A stretch of 64,000 nucleotides of DNA, from positions 41,328,191 to 41,392,190 of the forward strand of contig JAOANR010000013.1 in assembly GCA_030278955.1 (NCBI GenBank), given 5' to 3'. Positions 24,801-34,030 of this stretch are shown piece after piece. A program made the position numbers and the translations under genes. Positions within the stretch are counted from its first letter, which is position 1; each line of letters begins with the position of its first letter. The stretch is from Hygrophila difformis (taxonomy: Eukaryota; Streptophyta; Magnoliopsida; Lamiales; Acanthaceae). The notes under the pieces are model-generated. The model worked only from the letters and a program-made list of their open reading frames with translations, made no database searches and was not told where the DNA came from.

Positions 24801-25243
24801 AGTTTCTCGATTTCGGCCTTTATTTTTGGGATGGTGTCTGGGTCGAACCGTCTTGGCGGCTGCTTATGAGGTCTGAACTCTGGGTGCGTTGGCAACTTAT
24901 GTTCCACTAGCTCCCTTGATAGTCCTGGCATATCTGTGTACTGCCACGCAAAACAATCCTTATACTTATGAATCAGCTCCACTAGCTGGCGTCGCTTTTC
25001 ATCCGATAATGACGCACTGATCTTGGTCAACTTTGGTTCTGTTTCTGTCCCGAGGTTGATGTCTACAAGTGGTTCATTGGCTTCCGGACTAGGCAACGTC
25101 CGCTTTATGGGAGATGGCCATTCAGATGGCCGAATGTCAGTTGGATTTTTGGACTTGATTTCGGCACCCATCATTATTTCAGTGTTGGCGAGCCGCTGCA
25201 ACAAGTCTTTATAAATGTCGTAGCTGCTCGTCATGCAGAGCAT
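21833..25243 (-). CDS. pol: Pol: RT, RNase H, second RNase H, integrase
   Basis: Open frame of 1,136 aa copying and integrating the element. Reverse transcriptase spans about residues 120-370 with the active site YIDD near 280-283. The ordinary RNase H follows at about 425-545. A second RNase H lies at 567-690 (FDGS, NNQAEYEAL, GDSQ). Such a duplicate domain is known from the Tat lineage. Integrase shows an HHCC zinc finger (H...H...CEAC) and the catalytic D-D-E (GMDIIG, TADQGTVF, GQAEATNK). Pol overlaps the protease frame by 13 nt and lies one frame back (-1), so its first residues may not be a true start. No stop or frameshift is seen inside, suggesting recent activity. Confidence 0.93.
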   Translation of the reverse strand: MLCMTSSYDIYKDLLQRLANTEIMMGAEIKSKNPTDIRPSEWPSPIKRTLPSPEANEPLVDINLGTETEPKLTKISASLSDEKRRQLVELIHKYKDCFAWQYTDMPGLSRELVEHKLPTHPEFRPHKQPPRRFDPDTIPKIKAEIEKLLKAGYIRTCRYVEWLANIVPVIKKNGQLRVCIDFRNLNLATPKDEYVMPMADMLVDAAAGHKFLSLMDGYSGYNQIFISENDVHKTAFRCPGPVGIFEWVVMPFGLKNAGATYQRAMNMIFHDLIGHTLEVYIDDIVVKSCEFGQHLAHLESAFIRMRQHGLKINPAKCAFGVAAGNFLGFLVHERGIEVDQNKAKAIMEARAPTNLKELQSLMGKINFLRRFIANAAGKMKAFTTLLKGRKNEKFLWTTEHQAAFEEIKRALVNPPVLVPPKPGIPLKLYISAAEESIGCLLAQDDKGGKERAIYYLSKTLQGPEVRYTALEKLCYALVYSCNKLEHYMLPRTIHVVAPFDLVKTLLHKPALKGRQAKWAMKISPFTLVHVPQKAVKGQALADFLAQHPSLVLSEDPREASFIGFEPWELTFDGSCASSGSGAGITITSPLGEHWKLARELEPGTTNNQAEYEALIFGLETALLKCAKSITIFGDSQVILKQLTGEYECKSPRLIKCYETALELLSKFSDATITHVPRSQNQEANEAAQLASGWQSCRPRGAPHIAAIASEPEDQQENGDWRTEIIQYLENPSSEGDNSLKVKALRYVLVNGELFRRAVDGLLLKCIDPEEAKLVMGEVHEGICGSHRAGPSMRWSIHRHGYFWPTIMEDCITYARGCEACQKHGPIQRVPAEELHTVIKPWPFRGWGMDIIGKIHPPSSKNHTFILVATDYFTKWVEAWPMRKIDQNDVIKFVTELIHRFGIPQTITADQGTVFTGEKFLAFARQFGIRIYHSTPYYPQANGQAEATNKILISMIKKAVGEKPRKWHEALSEVLWAYRNAKSTSTGFTPYYLTYGHDAVLPLEITVPSLRVAQQHHLDLAEYEKAMVQELETADGDKLTALENVRRQKMRMARHYDKRVRGKTFSEGDLVWKVILPSGVRDNETGKWSPNWEGPFIVTQRLINGAYKLMDIDGQEHKQSINAKYLKMFYPSVWESE

Positions 25244-26283
25244 GATGCTTCATATCGGCTATATGCAGAACGTAATTTGAAGCCGCTTGTTGTGAAATCA
25301 ATGGATTCCAGATCCATGTTCATACCAATTAAGGCTGATGCAGGTTGAATGTCTTCTAAGTAGAAGATCGCCTCATCATTGTTGGCGTCCGGTCCTGCAA
25401 AGGGTTGAGGATCTGCCTCTACCAATTCTATTTGGTCACCATCCCAAATTAACAACTGTTGGTGGAGGGTGGATGGCACACACTGCGCCATGTGAATCCA
25501 GTCGCGCCCAAGCAATGCTGAGTAACACGTCTTAGATTTCACCACGAAGAAGGCCACTTTGATGGTCTTGGATCCAATAGTGACGTCCGCCGTTATGAAT
25601 CCGGCGGGTTGTGTTGCTTCTCCTACAAAGCTGCACATTCTGACCCTGGTAGGGATCAGATCTCTTTCCCTTTTTCCTATCTTTCTCAAAGTTGACATCG
25701 GCATCACATTGGCTGCTGCTCCATTATCAACGAATACCCTGCTCACAGGACGCCCATCAATGTGAGCCTTAACATACAAGGGTTTCAGTTGCCTTGTCTG
25801 GGCAACTTTGGGTTTGGCAAACTGTGCCACGGCCTCTGAAGCATCATGTCGACCGCCAAATTCTTGCGTGGGAGGTGCATCCCTGGTTGGATGGGACAAT
25901 TCGGCTATCATTTCATCCACTCTTTCGATAAGCCTCGCGAACGATGGCTCTTCCTCATCCCATATCTCGGATTCGGTATCGCTTATCTCTTCATCGGCCG
26001 CCAGCCCAAAGACCCGTATAGGCACAGAAGGATCATTTGGCCCTTCTTTCCTATCGTCAGCTTCTTTAAGTTCTTTGTCCAAATTCTGCCAAAAAACCTC
26101 ATCTTCAAGATCCATGCCGTCTAATTCAAAATGAGGTTCCTCATCAATATTGAGGTTAACATTACCCCACATATCATCTTCATACCCTTCGTCAATATTC
26201 ATGTCTTCCATCGTGCCATATTCATTGGTCACGATGCCTAGGGCGTTAATCCCAACTTTCGGCTTATCGAGATTGGCCTCCAC
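25231..26283 (-). CDS. Aspartic protease region of the Tat element
   Basis: A 350-aa frame with a long acidic N-terminal part (many D/E, residues 25-130) followed by a retropepsin-like domain: the active-site block is FVDNGAAANVMP (D186-N187-G188) instead of the usual DTG/DSG, and LLGRDWIH is the second conserved block. It overlaps gag by 46 nt and pol by 13 nt, in the -1 frame relative to gag. The first codon counted is GTG, so independent initiation is doubtful; it is probably expressed as a gag-pro fusion by frameshifting or the boundary is a recent indel. The DNG triad may be a lineage trait or a loss. Confidence 0.8.
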   Translation of the reverse strand: MEANLDKPKVGINALGIVTNEYGTMEDMNIDEGYEDDMWGNVNLNIDEEPHFELDGMDLEDEVFWQNLDKELKEADDRKEGPNDPSVPIRVFGLAADEEISDTESEIWDEEEPSFARLIERVDEMIAELSHPTRDAPPTQEFGGRHDASEAVAQFAKPKVAQTRQLKPLYVKAHIDGRPVSRVFVDNGAAANVMPMSTLRKIGKRERDLIPTRVRMCSFVGEATQPAGFITADVTIGSKTIKVAFFVVKSKTCYSALLGRDWIHMAQCVPSTLHQQLLIWDGDQIELVEADPQPFAGPDANNDEAIFYLEDIQPASALIGMNMDLESIDFTTSGFKLRSAYSRYEASCSA

Positions 26284-29200
26284 AGCAGCTCCACCTCTGT
26301 AGGTGTAATAGCACCAAAATTCATTTGTGATGCCTCATTGGTCGCTTGAAGTGCTTCACTAGTTGATTTCGTTTCAACTTGTGTCTGTGACTTCTTCTGG
26401 GTTTCTATAGTTTTGCAATAGGCCGTGAATCCTTCAAAACTGTGTGGTTCACTTCCAAATTCACCGGCTTCATGAGCCGCCAAATACGCCATGTATTTCA
26501 TCAGTACACTAGCCATAGCCATGTTTGAAGGAGTCATGTCCATTTTGTCCAGCTGCTCAATGAACTTCTGTCCCGCAGATTTGACCTTGTTTCCTCCTTC
26601 ATCAGATTCGGTTATGGCGACCGCTTTCCCTTTGTCATTAGAAGCTGATGATGAAGTGATAGTCTGAGGAAGTCCAGCTTTGGTTACTTTAGGTCTTGTT
26701 GATGATGACGGCTGAGGCTTTCGTTCTACCCACTGCAGCCTTTCTCGTACTGGCCTCCTAGTGGTAGAAGGTGATGGTGGTTGTAACCTTTCCAGTATTG
26801 GTTCCCTAGCGGAAGGTGATGGCGCCTGAGGTGGTCTTCTTGAGGCCTCATAAAATCTTTCTTCACGAGGTGGTATGGGTGAATCAGGTTCCCTTGCCAC
26901 CGTCCTACTGTGTGTCTTCTCGTGAAGGGGTCTCTGCTGTTGGGATGTGTCTCCTTTGAAATAAGTTGGTTGTACTGGCTTCCGAGGCCTGGAAGATTCC
27001 AACTTATGAATTTGTGCCTCCCACTGCCGCATTTCCTCGGCATATCGTCTTTGAGCCCGCCTAAATTGACTCCTGGTCATGGGTGGCGGCTCCTTGTGGG
27101 TGGCTTTGTTCTGAGCCCTATTCTTCATCCACCTTTCAGTCTCAACTGGGTGTTCTGGTCGCCTCATCAAGGTTGGAACCACCTGTACACCATGCCTATA
27201 ATCACGAGCAATAGGTTGGTGTTTCCCATTTTCATGGATTTCTACCGCCTGCTTAGAGATCTCAACTTTCAAAGGAGGGTTCTTCTTCTTGTGATGCTCT
27301 CTTTCCTCAGCTTCCAGGACCTTCTTGAAGTCCTCCTTCGACATGTTCTTAAACTTTGGTTGTTTACTGCACAACTCTTTTCTTTCATAATCGGACTCAT
27401 CAGATAATAAGTCCACATCCTCTTCTTCGATTTCAATGTGTTCCTTTCCTCTATTATTCTGGCTACTGGAGCCACCATCTTCTGGATTTGGGATGAGTCC
27501 AGAAACACCAATTGGCAATTGAGGGAAAGGATCTAAATCCACCTTCATACCTGCAATTTTCAAACGACCTTCTTTTATTTTGTTCTGTATGGCCGTTCTA
27601 AAACTCCTGCATTTGGTAATGCTATGAGTATACGAATTATGCCACTTACAAAATGCTCGGCCTCGAATTTCCTCGGCCGCTGGTAATTTTTGCCCTTCAG
27701 GCAACTTAATAACACCGTCTTTGAGTAGGGCATCGAACACTTGGTCAGCTTTGCCCATGTCAAAAAGGTCTTCTTCAGGCTTATACTTAGCCTCTCTTTG
27801 TTTTGGCGGCTTGAGAGCCGCACATGTATGTGGTTTGGCTGTCTGTACTAGCTCAGCAACAGCCACCTCTACAGGTTCGTCCTCATCATCACTGAATTTT
27901 ATTTCCTCGAAATGGACTCGACGCATAGGACGCCTCTCTTCCTGCTCTCTCAGGAATTTTTCCACACGGGCCGCTCTCTCGGCCAGCTGGGCAAGGTCAG
28001 TTGCATCCTGCACAATTAAATGTTCTCTCAATTTCGGTAGCATATTAGCCACTGCTATATTGGCTATTTCTTTATCAGGTACTGCTATAGTACACCGGCC
28101 CTTAATGCGTTGTAATCTATTAATAAAAGAACTTGCCGTCTCATCGGCAAATTGTTTGGTGTTAGTGAGATCTGCAAGACTAACCTGCGACAGAGGTGTA
28201 TAAAATCTGTCGTGAAATGCCCGTTCGAGATCGGCCCAATTTTGAATTGAATTTGGCCGTAAGGATGCAAACCAGGCAAATGCGGGTCCAGTTAAAGAGG
28301 AACTGAACAATCTTAATTTCAGCCAGTCGTTGGCTGCTGCTTCCCCACACTGAGCAGTAAACCTGCCCACGTGTTCTACAGTTGATTTGCCGTCGTCTCC
28401 CGAGAATGTGGTGAACTCTGGCATTTTGAAGCCTTTAGGGTAAGGCTGCATGGTGTCTACCCAATCCGGGTATGGTTTCCTATAAGTGGGCCGTTCCATC
28501 GGCCTTAATTGAATGCCGAAATGTTGTTGCATCATATCTGCTAATAACTCAGGCGACACTACAGGCGCCTGTGCAGGCATGGCAGTTTGTTGATATATGG
28601 CGTCCGGATGAGTCATGGCGGCCTGAGGTATGGCGGCCTGGACCATGGTGGCGGTCGAGACCAAGTTGGCGGCCGGATGACTTATGTTGGTGGCCGGACG
28701 TTGCAGGGCGGCCTGATGTGAACTCGAGGCCTGATACTGGGCAGCCAAGTGTGGACCGGCCTGGGTGGCCAAGTGTGGACTGGCCTGATGTTGGGCGGCC
28801 AAGTGTGGACTGGCCTGTTGCTGGGTGGCCAAGTGTGGACTGGTCTGATGTTGGGTGGCCTGATGCACTGGGAAGGCCGCCTGGGCGGCCTGAGGCACTA
28901 GGGAGGCCGCCTGATAGGAGGCCTGATGCAAGGGGGAGGCCGCTTGATAGGAGGCCTGCTGGAATGGGGAGGCCGCCTGGGCGGCCTGAGGCACTGGGGA
29001 GGCCGCCTGAAAGGAGGCCTGATGCAATGGAGAGGCCGCCTGATAGGAGGCCTGATGCAATGGGGAGGCCTGATGATGGGAGGCCTGAGGCAATGGAGAG
29101 GCCGCCTGATAGGAGGCCTGATGCAATGGGGAGGCCGCCTGAGCGGCCTGAGGCACTGGGGAGGCGGCCTGATGGGTGACCTGAGGCATGTGGGCAACCA

Positions 29201-29741
29201 AAGGTATGTTGGTGCCTTGAGGTTGCATGTGTCCTCCTCCAGTATTTTGCATGGCGGCTGGGATGGGAGTCGCCACTCCAAATGGCGGAACAGATGCCAT
29301 TAAGTATCCTGATGGAGCATACATCATAGGAGGTGGTGCTCCAAACTCAGATAGTGATGGTTGGCCAGTCCCCCAAGTCTTTTGTAGACCGCCATACGGT
29401 CCTGTAAGGCTTGGTGACATATTTAGGCCAGGGATATATCCCTCTTGTGGAGTACGCAGGGATCCACATATCCTGTCAGTTTGGTCGGCCATTGCAGGCC
29501 GTAATACATCCATAAGGTGCCTTGTTAGTAAAGGCATGAATTCAGCCATCGATTCATTCATCGATAGCCGTATTTGTTCCGAAAAAGTTGGGACTTGCAT
29601 TATCCCCTGCGGTTGTTGAGAGGTAGTCGCTGTATCATCGACGTTCTCAGATGGTGTTCTTACTGGAGTTTCTTCATGCAGCGACATTTCTCCAAATCTT
29701 TGTGTTAAATCCCTTACTATTCGTCCGGATCTGAGTTGCAT
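26238..29741 (-). CDS. gag: Gag polyprotein with long repeat-rich N terminus
   Basis: 1,167-aa open frame starting 54 nt inside the 5' LTR border. Residues about 150-370 are a low-complexity array of QAASPLHQASY-like units, coded by GGCCGCCT/GGCCTGAT repeats. The capsid-like retrotransposon gag domain follows (about 430-570; FDGKSTVEHVGRF, RLFSSSLTGPAFAWFASL, WADLERAFHDRFY). Further on is a Cys/His stretch (FCKWHNSYTHSITKCRSF) at about 700, then charged, basic and Pro/Ser-rich sequence to the end. It packages element RNA. Length is greater than usual because of the array and the long C-terminal extension. Confidence 0.9.
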   Translation of the reverse strand: MQLRSGRIVRDLTQRFGEMSLHEETPVRTPSENVDDTATTSQQPQGIMQVPTFSEQIRLSMNESMAEFMPLLTRHLMDVLRPAMADQTDRICGSLRTPQEGYIPGLNMSPSLTGPYGGLQKTWGTGQPSLSEFGAPPPMMYAPSGYLMASVPPFGVATPIPAAMQNTGGGHMQPQGTNIPLVAHMPQVTHQAASPVPQAAQAASPLHQASYQAASPLPQASHHQASPLHQASYQAASPLHQASFQAASPVPQAAQAASPFQQASYQAASPLHQASYQAASLVPQAAQAAFPVHQATQHQTSPHLATQQQASPHLAAQHQASPHLATQAGPHLAAQYQASSSHQAALQRPATNISHPAANLVSTATMVQAAIPQAAMTHPDAIYQQTAMPAQAPVVSPELLADMMQQHFGIQLRPMERPTYRKPYPDWVDTMQPYPKGFKMPEFTTFSGDDGKSTVEHVGRFTAQCGEAAANDWLKLRLFSSSLTGPAFAWFASLRPNSIQNWADLERAFHDRFYTPLSQVSLADLTNTKQFADETASSFINRLQRIKGRCTIAVPDKEIANIAVANMLPKLREHLIVQDATDLAQLAERAARVEKFLREQEERRPMRRVHFEEIKFSDDEDEPVEVAVAELVQTAKPHTCAALKPPKQREAKYKPEEDLFDMGKADQVFDALLKDGVIKLPEGQKLPAAEEIRGRAFCKWHNSYTHSITKCRSFRTAIQNKIKEGRLKIAGMKVDLDPFPQLPIGVSGLIPNPEDGGSSSQNNRGKEHIEIEEEDVDLLSDESDYERKELCSKQPKFKNMSKEDFKKVLEAEEREHHKKKNPPLKVEISKQAVEIHENGKHQPIARDYRHGVQVVPTLMRRPEHPVETERWMKNRAQNKATHKEPPPMTRSQFRRAQRRYAEEMRQWEAQIHKLESSRPRKPVQPTYFKGDTSQQQRPLHEKTHSRTVAREPDSPIPPREERFYEASRRPPQAPSPSAREPILERLQPPSPSTTRRPVRERLQWVERKPQPSSSTRPKVTKAGLPQTITSSSASNDKGKAVAITESDEGGNKVKSAGQKFIEQLDKMDMTPSNMAMASVLMKYMAYLAAHEAGEFGSEPHSFEGFTAYCKTIETQKKSQTQVETKSTSEALQATNEASQMNFGAITPTEVELLWRPISISRKLGLTP

Positions 29742-29774
29742 ACACTTTCAAGCGGATATGGTTTCCACTTCGGG

Positions 29775-29794
29775 TCCCACTGGGCGTGCCAATT
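29775..29794 (-). other. Primer-binding site of the Tat element
   Basis: On the minus strand the 5' LTR end is followed after AAT by TGGCACGCCCAGTGGGACC, which begins with the TGG expected opposite a tRNA CCA end. I did not assign the primer tRNA with confidence. Confidence 0.7.
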
Positions 29795-30627
29795 TGTTAA
29801 CCGAGAATTTTGATTGGACAATATTTGAAATGGATTACAAGGATTACTAAGGGAATTACAAGAATTTAAGCAAAGCTGTAAAGAAATGGTAAATTGGCAG
29901 GAATGTAAAAAGCAGGAATTGAAATTGCAGAATGAAAAATTGCAGGAATGAAAGATATGAAAAATACGATCCTCTTGGGAGTATGTTGGGGTGTCCTCTC
30001 TCAAGTGCCTCCCTTCCTCCTTTTATAGGAGGAGGCCTCCTCCTGTAGCTCCCCGTGCAGCTTCCTGTTGAGACACAGGTGGCCTCCTGTTGAAACACAT
30101 GCAGGATTTAGGGTTTAGGCAGCCTGACTTTCTGTGACATGGTATGGCAGCATTCGGCACGAGGCGACTTTTGTGGCAGAGTTTGGTTAGGGGCCTCCAC
30201 CATCTCTTGGGTTGGCCTCCATCATACGACTTGGCCTCCATCATAGTGTTGGCCTCCATCATAGTGGGTTGGCCTCCATCTCTTGGGTTGGCCTCCATTA
30301 TACTCTTGGCCTCCATCATAGTGTTGGCCTCCATCATATTGGTCTCCATCTTGTTTGGCCTCTATGGCCTCCACCATACAGACGGCCTCCATCGTCCGGG
30401 CTGTCTACGCGGCCTTCCTCTTCCGGATATATTTTCATCAACTGGGCTTTTGGAGACGCGTCCTCCCTCTTCCGGATATGGGCTTTTTGGAGATGTGTCC
30501 TCCCTCTTCCGGATATGGGCTTTTGGAGACGCGTCCTCCCTCTTTCGGATATATTTTATCCAATTGGGCTAATTAATTCGGATGAACAACTTCAATTGGG
30601 CTTACTACTTTTTTTGCTATGTCAACA
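29795..30627 (-). repeat. 5' LTR of the Tat element (833 bp)
   Basis: Same start and end as the left LTR (TGTTAACC ... GTCAACA) and about 99.5% identical. It precedes gag in the element's sense, so transcription starts here. Confidence 0.95.
30019..30119 (-). promoter_or_regulatory. Promoter elements in the 5' LTR
   Basis: On the minus strand a telomere-like CCTAAACCCTAAA stretch (about 30,119-30,104) lies about 80 nt upstream of TATAAAAGG (30,027-30,019). Transcription would start near 29,990, giving a leader into gag. Confidence 0.65.
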
Positions 30628-31189
30628 GAGGGAAAATGGAGAAATGACTGAGGCGAAGCAAAATCCATACCTGCATGTGTCGAATTCTCCTCTTCCTCAA
30701 GCTCCATCACCGTCGGTCTCTCCCTGTTCACAACCGGCATCTCTCTCTCTTCTTCATTCTTTCGATTTCATTTGTTAGAGGGAGGAAATGGGAGAGTGAA
30801 TGAGACCCGATCAGACTTTTATTAGAAAATGGGTCATGGGCTTTGGTAAAATTGGGCTTGGTTTCGGCTTCATGATTATTCACTTGGGCTAGCTACAAAA
30901 TTTATTAACACCAATTAAATCCCAATCTAGCCCACTTTAATTAATAAATCATAATTAAATTAAATTAATTATGAAATATTTATCCGGGATGTTACAGTGA
31001 AAATTCATATTCTATGGATAATTGATTTTGAGTAAATTAGTTATTTTCGTAAAGCATATTAGAAATAAAAGAATCGGGTGTATAAAGAGTTATTGGGGTG
31101 TAAATAGTCCATCAGTAAATAAAGAAGGAAAATTTATTTTTTAATCTATTTTTTTAGAAATACTTCATTAATCTATATTTTATCAGATT

Positions 31190-33091
31190 CGCAATTGACG
31201 GAAGAACAAATATAAATATACCTTTATTAGAAATTGAAAGGCTAATTGCTACAAATTTTATAAATTTGAAAATTTTCTCTGAAATACCGGTACTGAATGA
31301 AGTTTTAATGTCTGAAACAGATAATCTATTGATACTAGAAGAGACATATTATAATAAGGAAGAAATGGAGGCGGATCATGTTAAGCTATTACATTTGTTG
31401 ATTAATGAGGAGAGAAATGTTTATAATAAAGTAATGTATGTAGTTGATATTGATGAGTGTTGATTCTTTTTTCTTTACGTGGTGGAGCTGACAATACATT
31501 TAGAGATAATTTATTTAGAAAATATTCTGTTTAGTCATTCATGGGAGTAGCGATATTGTGTTGTATGTAGTATCCAGGGGAATAGCACCCTACTCCTTCC
31601 AAGAGGTAGGACTGCACATTTTCGATTGGGTTCTGTTCTACCTGCAAAAAACTTATCCCAGAAAATTATTTAACCTCTGTATCATTAAAAAGAAAGCCCA
31701 TTATTTGGGATGAAAATTCTTGATTGGTAGAATGATTATGAACCCGTCTGAATTAACCAAATTCTTCATTGATTTCAGAGGAAAAAAGTCACACTCGCAT
31801 TTTGTTTTTCTATGACTATTTAAAAAAAAAATGTCATTTTTAAAGAAGATTGGACTCTATCTTCAAAAATCATTTTTACCTATATTAGTGATATGCTACA
31901 ATATCTCGTGTACTGAAAAGAGGGGACTCGAAATATTAATATGTAATTAAGATGAATTAACCCAAGATACTACAAGAAATGTTAATTTACAATGAAAATT
32001 ATATATGACTTAAATTTGCACAATGAATTCTTCATGTAGGTGATGGTAATTTGTAAATCTGGTATTGATCTTGGAGATGTACAATTAGATGTGACATTTC
32101 CAGGTTATAATTTTATGAAATCTACAGGAGATCCTATAGCGGCAATTGTTGAGAGTACTTATACACATATAAAATGCACCATTTCAAATCCAGATATTAT
32201 TAAAGATATTTTTATACTAATTTCTACCAATGAAATTGTTGATACGATCAATTATTAAATCATGGAACGTATGTCTGCAAATGAAAATATATATGTGTAT
32301 ATATCAGTTCTAATAATATTTATCAAGAGGATGAAACCATATATAATGCCAATGAACTATTTTCACTATAATATCTAAACACGATCAATTGTTATGGATT
32401 ACCGAATCATGAAATATAGTTGATTTAGGGTTGCATAGTCATGCATATTAGGAATATAGATTGATCAAATAAAGTATGCAATGTAACCATGTGAGTAGGT
32501 TGATAGTCACCAAGATGCGGAATCATATTATTGAGGTTAAACTAATTTTCGAGAAACTATGAAAGTAAAAAATTCTTGATTGGTAGAATGATTATGAGCT
32601 GAGCCTATTTGATTTAACCAAATTCCTGATTCGATTTAAGATGAGAAAATTTCAACTTGTAGTTTGTTTTGCTATGATTATAAACAAAAGTCAATGTTAA
32701 TCTTTAAAAAATATTGGACTTTATCTTCCAAAATAAGTTTTTGCCATGAACAGTTATGTTGCAATATTTCGCGCCACTAGCAAGATGTGGCTCAAAGTAT
32801 TAATATGCAATTAAAAATGATTAACTCAAGATACCACAAGAAATGTTGTTTACTATAAAATTTATATATAACAGAAAATTAACAAAATGGATACTTAATG
32901 TAGGTGATGTTAAGGCTGAGATTGATTTTGAAGATCTACAATTAGATATGACATTTCCGGATGATATTCTTATAAACTCTATGGGTGATCCTATAGCGAC
33001 AATTTTTAAGAGTACATATACAAATATAAACTGCACCACTTCAAATTCAAATATTTTTAAAGATAGTACTATAAAGGACGGTATAATATGA
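31190..33091 (+). pseudogene. Decayed PIF1-like Helitron helicase
   Basis: Three fragments are recognisable on the + strand. At 31,266-31,463, LLILEETYYNKEEME... resembles the segment just before the helicase Walker A region. At 32,040-32,258 and again at 32,890-33,085 two related fragments carry the block DPIA(A/T)I..STY and the first adds LISTNEIVDTIN, matching the middle of Helitron PIF1-type helicases. Walker A and the Rep domain are not visible. The middle fragment occurs twice with diverged flanks, so there was also an internal duplication. The coding is dead: many stops, no continuous frame. Confidence 0.7.
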
Positions 33092-33553
33092 CTTCTTAGT
33101 TAGTTTTAAAAATAATTAAATTATATTATCATATATATCCTCTTTTAAATAGATATAAAATCATTACACATTTTTCATTACTCAAAATATAATTTATACT
33201 TAATACTCAAGAATTGTTGTTTACAATGAAATTTTCAGCAAATTGTAAAAGAAAATTTCATATTATACTTAATACTTATATTTAAATTTTATTTATTTTA
33301 AATTAAATTTCAAATTAAATAAAAATCTTAATATTTATTTTTATTAATCTGTTATGTTTGTAACGGATAAGCCACATAAGCTAAAGAATACAATATAATA
33401 CGATTTTCTGTTAGTTTTAAAAACAATTAAATTATATTATCATATACACTCACTTTCGAACATATATAAAGTTATTACACATTTTTATATTGCTCAAAAT
33501 ACATTTATTATTGTTATATAAGGATATATATTATATATAAATATATAATTATG

Positions 33554-33583
33554 CCCGTCGAGTCTCGACGGGTTATTTGCTAG
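33554..33583 (+). other. Helitron 3' terminus: hairpin plus CTAG
   Basis: A 9-bp arm CCCGTCGAG (33,554-33,562) pairs perfectly with CTCGACGGG (33,564-33,572); seven bases later the element ends CTAG (33,580-33,583) and is followed by T. This is the standard Helitron 3' signature. Confidence 0.85.
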
Positions 33584-34026
33584 TATTAGTACTAATACAA
33601 TTAGCATTTGCAAATATATCTAGTTGTTTTCTTTTCTGTGGACAAAATTTTTATGACGACCAAGATTTGTGCATCGGTCCTGCTGAATTAGTATACATTT
33701 CATTTGGATTAATTAGTAATATGATGAATAATTTTTATGATATATTGAATGTGTTGGATCGGATATGAACTAATTATTACTTCCTTCGTTCAAATTAAGA
33801 TATTTTATTTAACTTCTGCAAGTAATTTAAATCAATTTTTAATCGTTAATATTTCAAAATATATACAAGTAAAAATTATATAAAATATATATTCTAAAAT
33901 AATATGATTAAACGAATCTAACAAGACATTTTTTTCAAATATATATTTACAATAATATTGAGTCAAAGTTGAATGAGCCGTGTTAAAGAGTCAAACAAGA
34001 CGTCTTATATAAGACGGATGGAGTAT
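33584..34026. repeat. 443-bp direct repeat R1 (flank of tandem unit 1)
   Basis: Near-identical to 36,370-36,812 and the same length. It starts at the Helitron target T and ends with an eroded MITE (about 33,777-34,026; ends ACTTCCTTCGTTC and GACGGATGGAGTA). Confidence 0.92.
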
Positions 34027-34030
34027 CTGA

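Larger units (their letters stand above)
15952..30627 (-). mobile_element. Tat-type Ty3/gypsy retrotransposon with antisense PMD gene
   Basis: A 14,676-bp element oriented on the minus strand. LTRs are 15,952-16,785 (3' LTR) and 29,795-30,627 (5' LTR), flanked by the perfect duplication GAGGG (15,947-15,951; 30,628-30,632). Order in its own sense: 5' LTR, PBS, gag, protease, RT-RNaseH-second RNaseH-integrase, then a spliced gene on the opposite strand, polypurine tract, 3' LTR. The second RNase H assigns it to the Tat lineage, and an extra ORF between pol and the 3' LTR is known for some Ty3/gypsy elements. Four substitutions and one indel between the LTRs indicate a recent insertion. Confidence 0.93.
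13463..30996. mobile_element. Solo-LTR-like element with TSD GTGAA, interrupted
   Basis: The ends are TGTAAC... at 13,463 and ...GTTACA at 30,996, a 6-bp inverted terminus, flanked by the 5-bp duplication GTGAA (13,458-13,462 and 30,997-31,001). Without the inner retrotransposon it is about 2,853 bp (13,463-15,951 plus 30,633-30,996). No gag or pol and no internal LTR pair is visible, so I infer a solo LTR of a large-LTR Ty3/gypsy family; TGTAAC...GTTACA ends are common there. A small non-autonomous LTR element is the alternative. Confidence 0.7.
11873..33583 (+). mobile_element. Helitron, about 4.2 kb, split by nested LTR elements
   Basis: The left flank ends ...TTATTATTAA at 11,872 and the right flank begins TATTAGTACTAATAC at 33,584. 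The duplicated locus at 36,369/36,370 has these flanks joined directly, an empty site showing insertion between A and T as Helitrons do. The 3' end has a hairpin then CTAG. Decayed PIF1-like helicase coding lies on the + strand toward the 3' end, the expected arrangement. Removing the nested element 13,463-31,001 leaves about 4,170 bp. The 5' end begins in a TA run, not the canonical TC. No Rep domain was recognised, so the copy looks defective. Confidence 0.8.

Noticed and set aside
28472..29303. Open frames on the + strand opposite the gag repeats
   Set aside because: Mirror images of the repeat-coding gag region; no start context, no domain, and gag on the minus strand is well supported.
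13463..30996. Outer element as a complete autonomous retrotransposon
   Set aside because: All gag-pol coding belongs to the inner element with its own LTRs and TSD; the outer sequence alone has no internal LTR pair or coding.
33554..33572. Hairpin as a transcription terminator
   Set aside because: Position, following CTAG-T and the empty site identify it as the Helitron 3' end.
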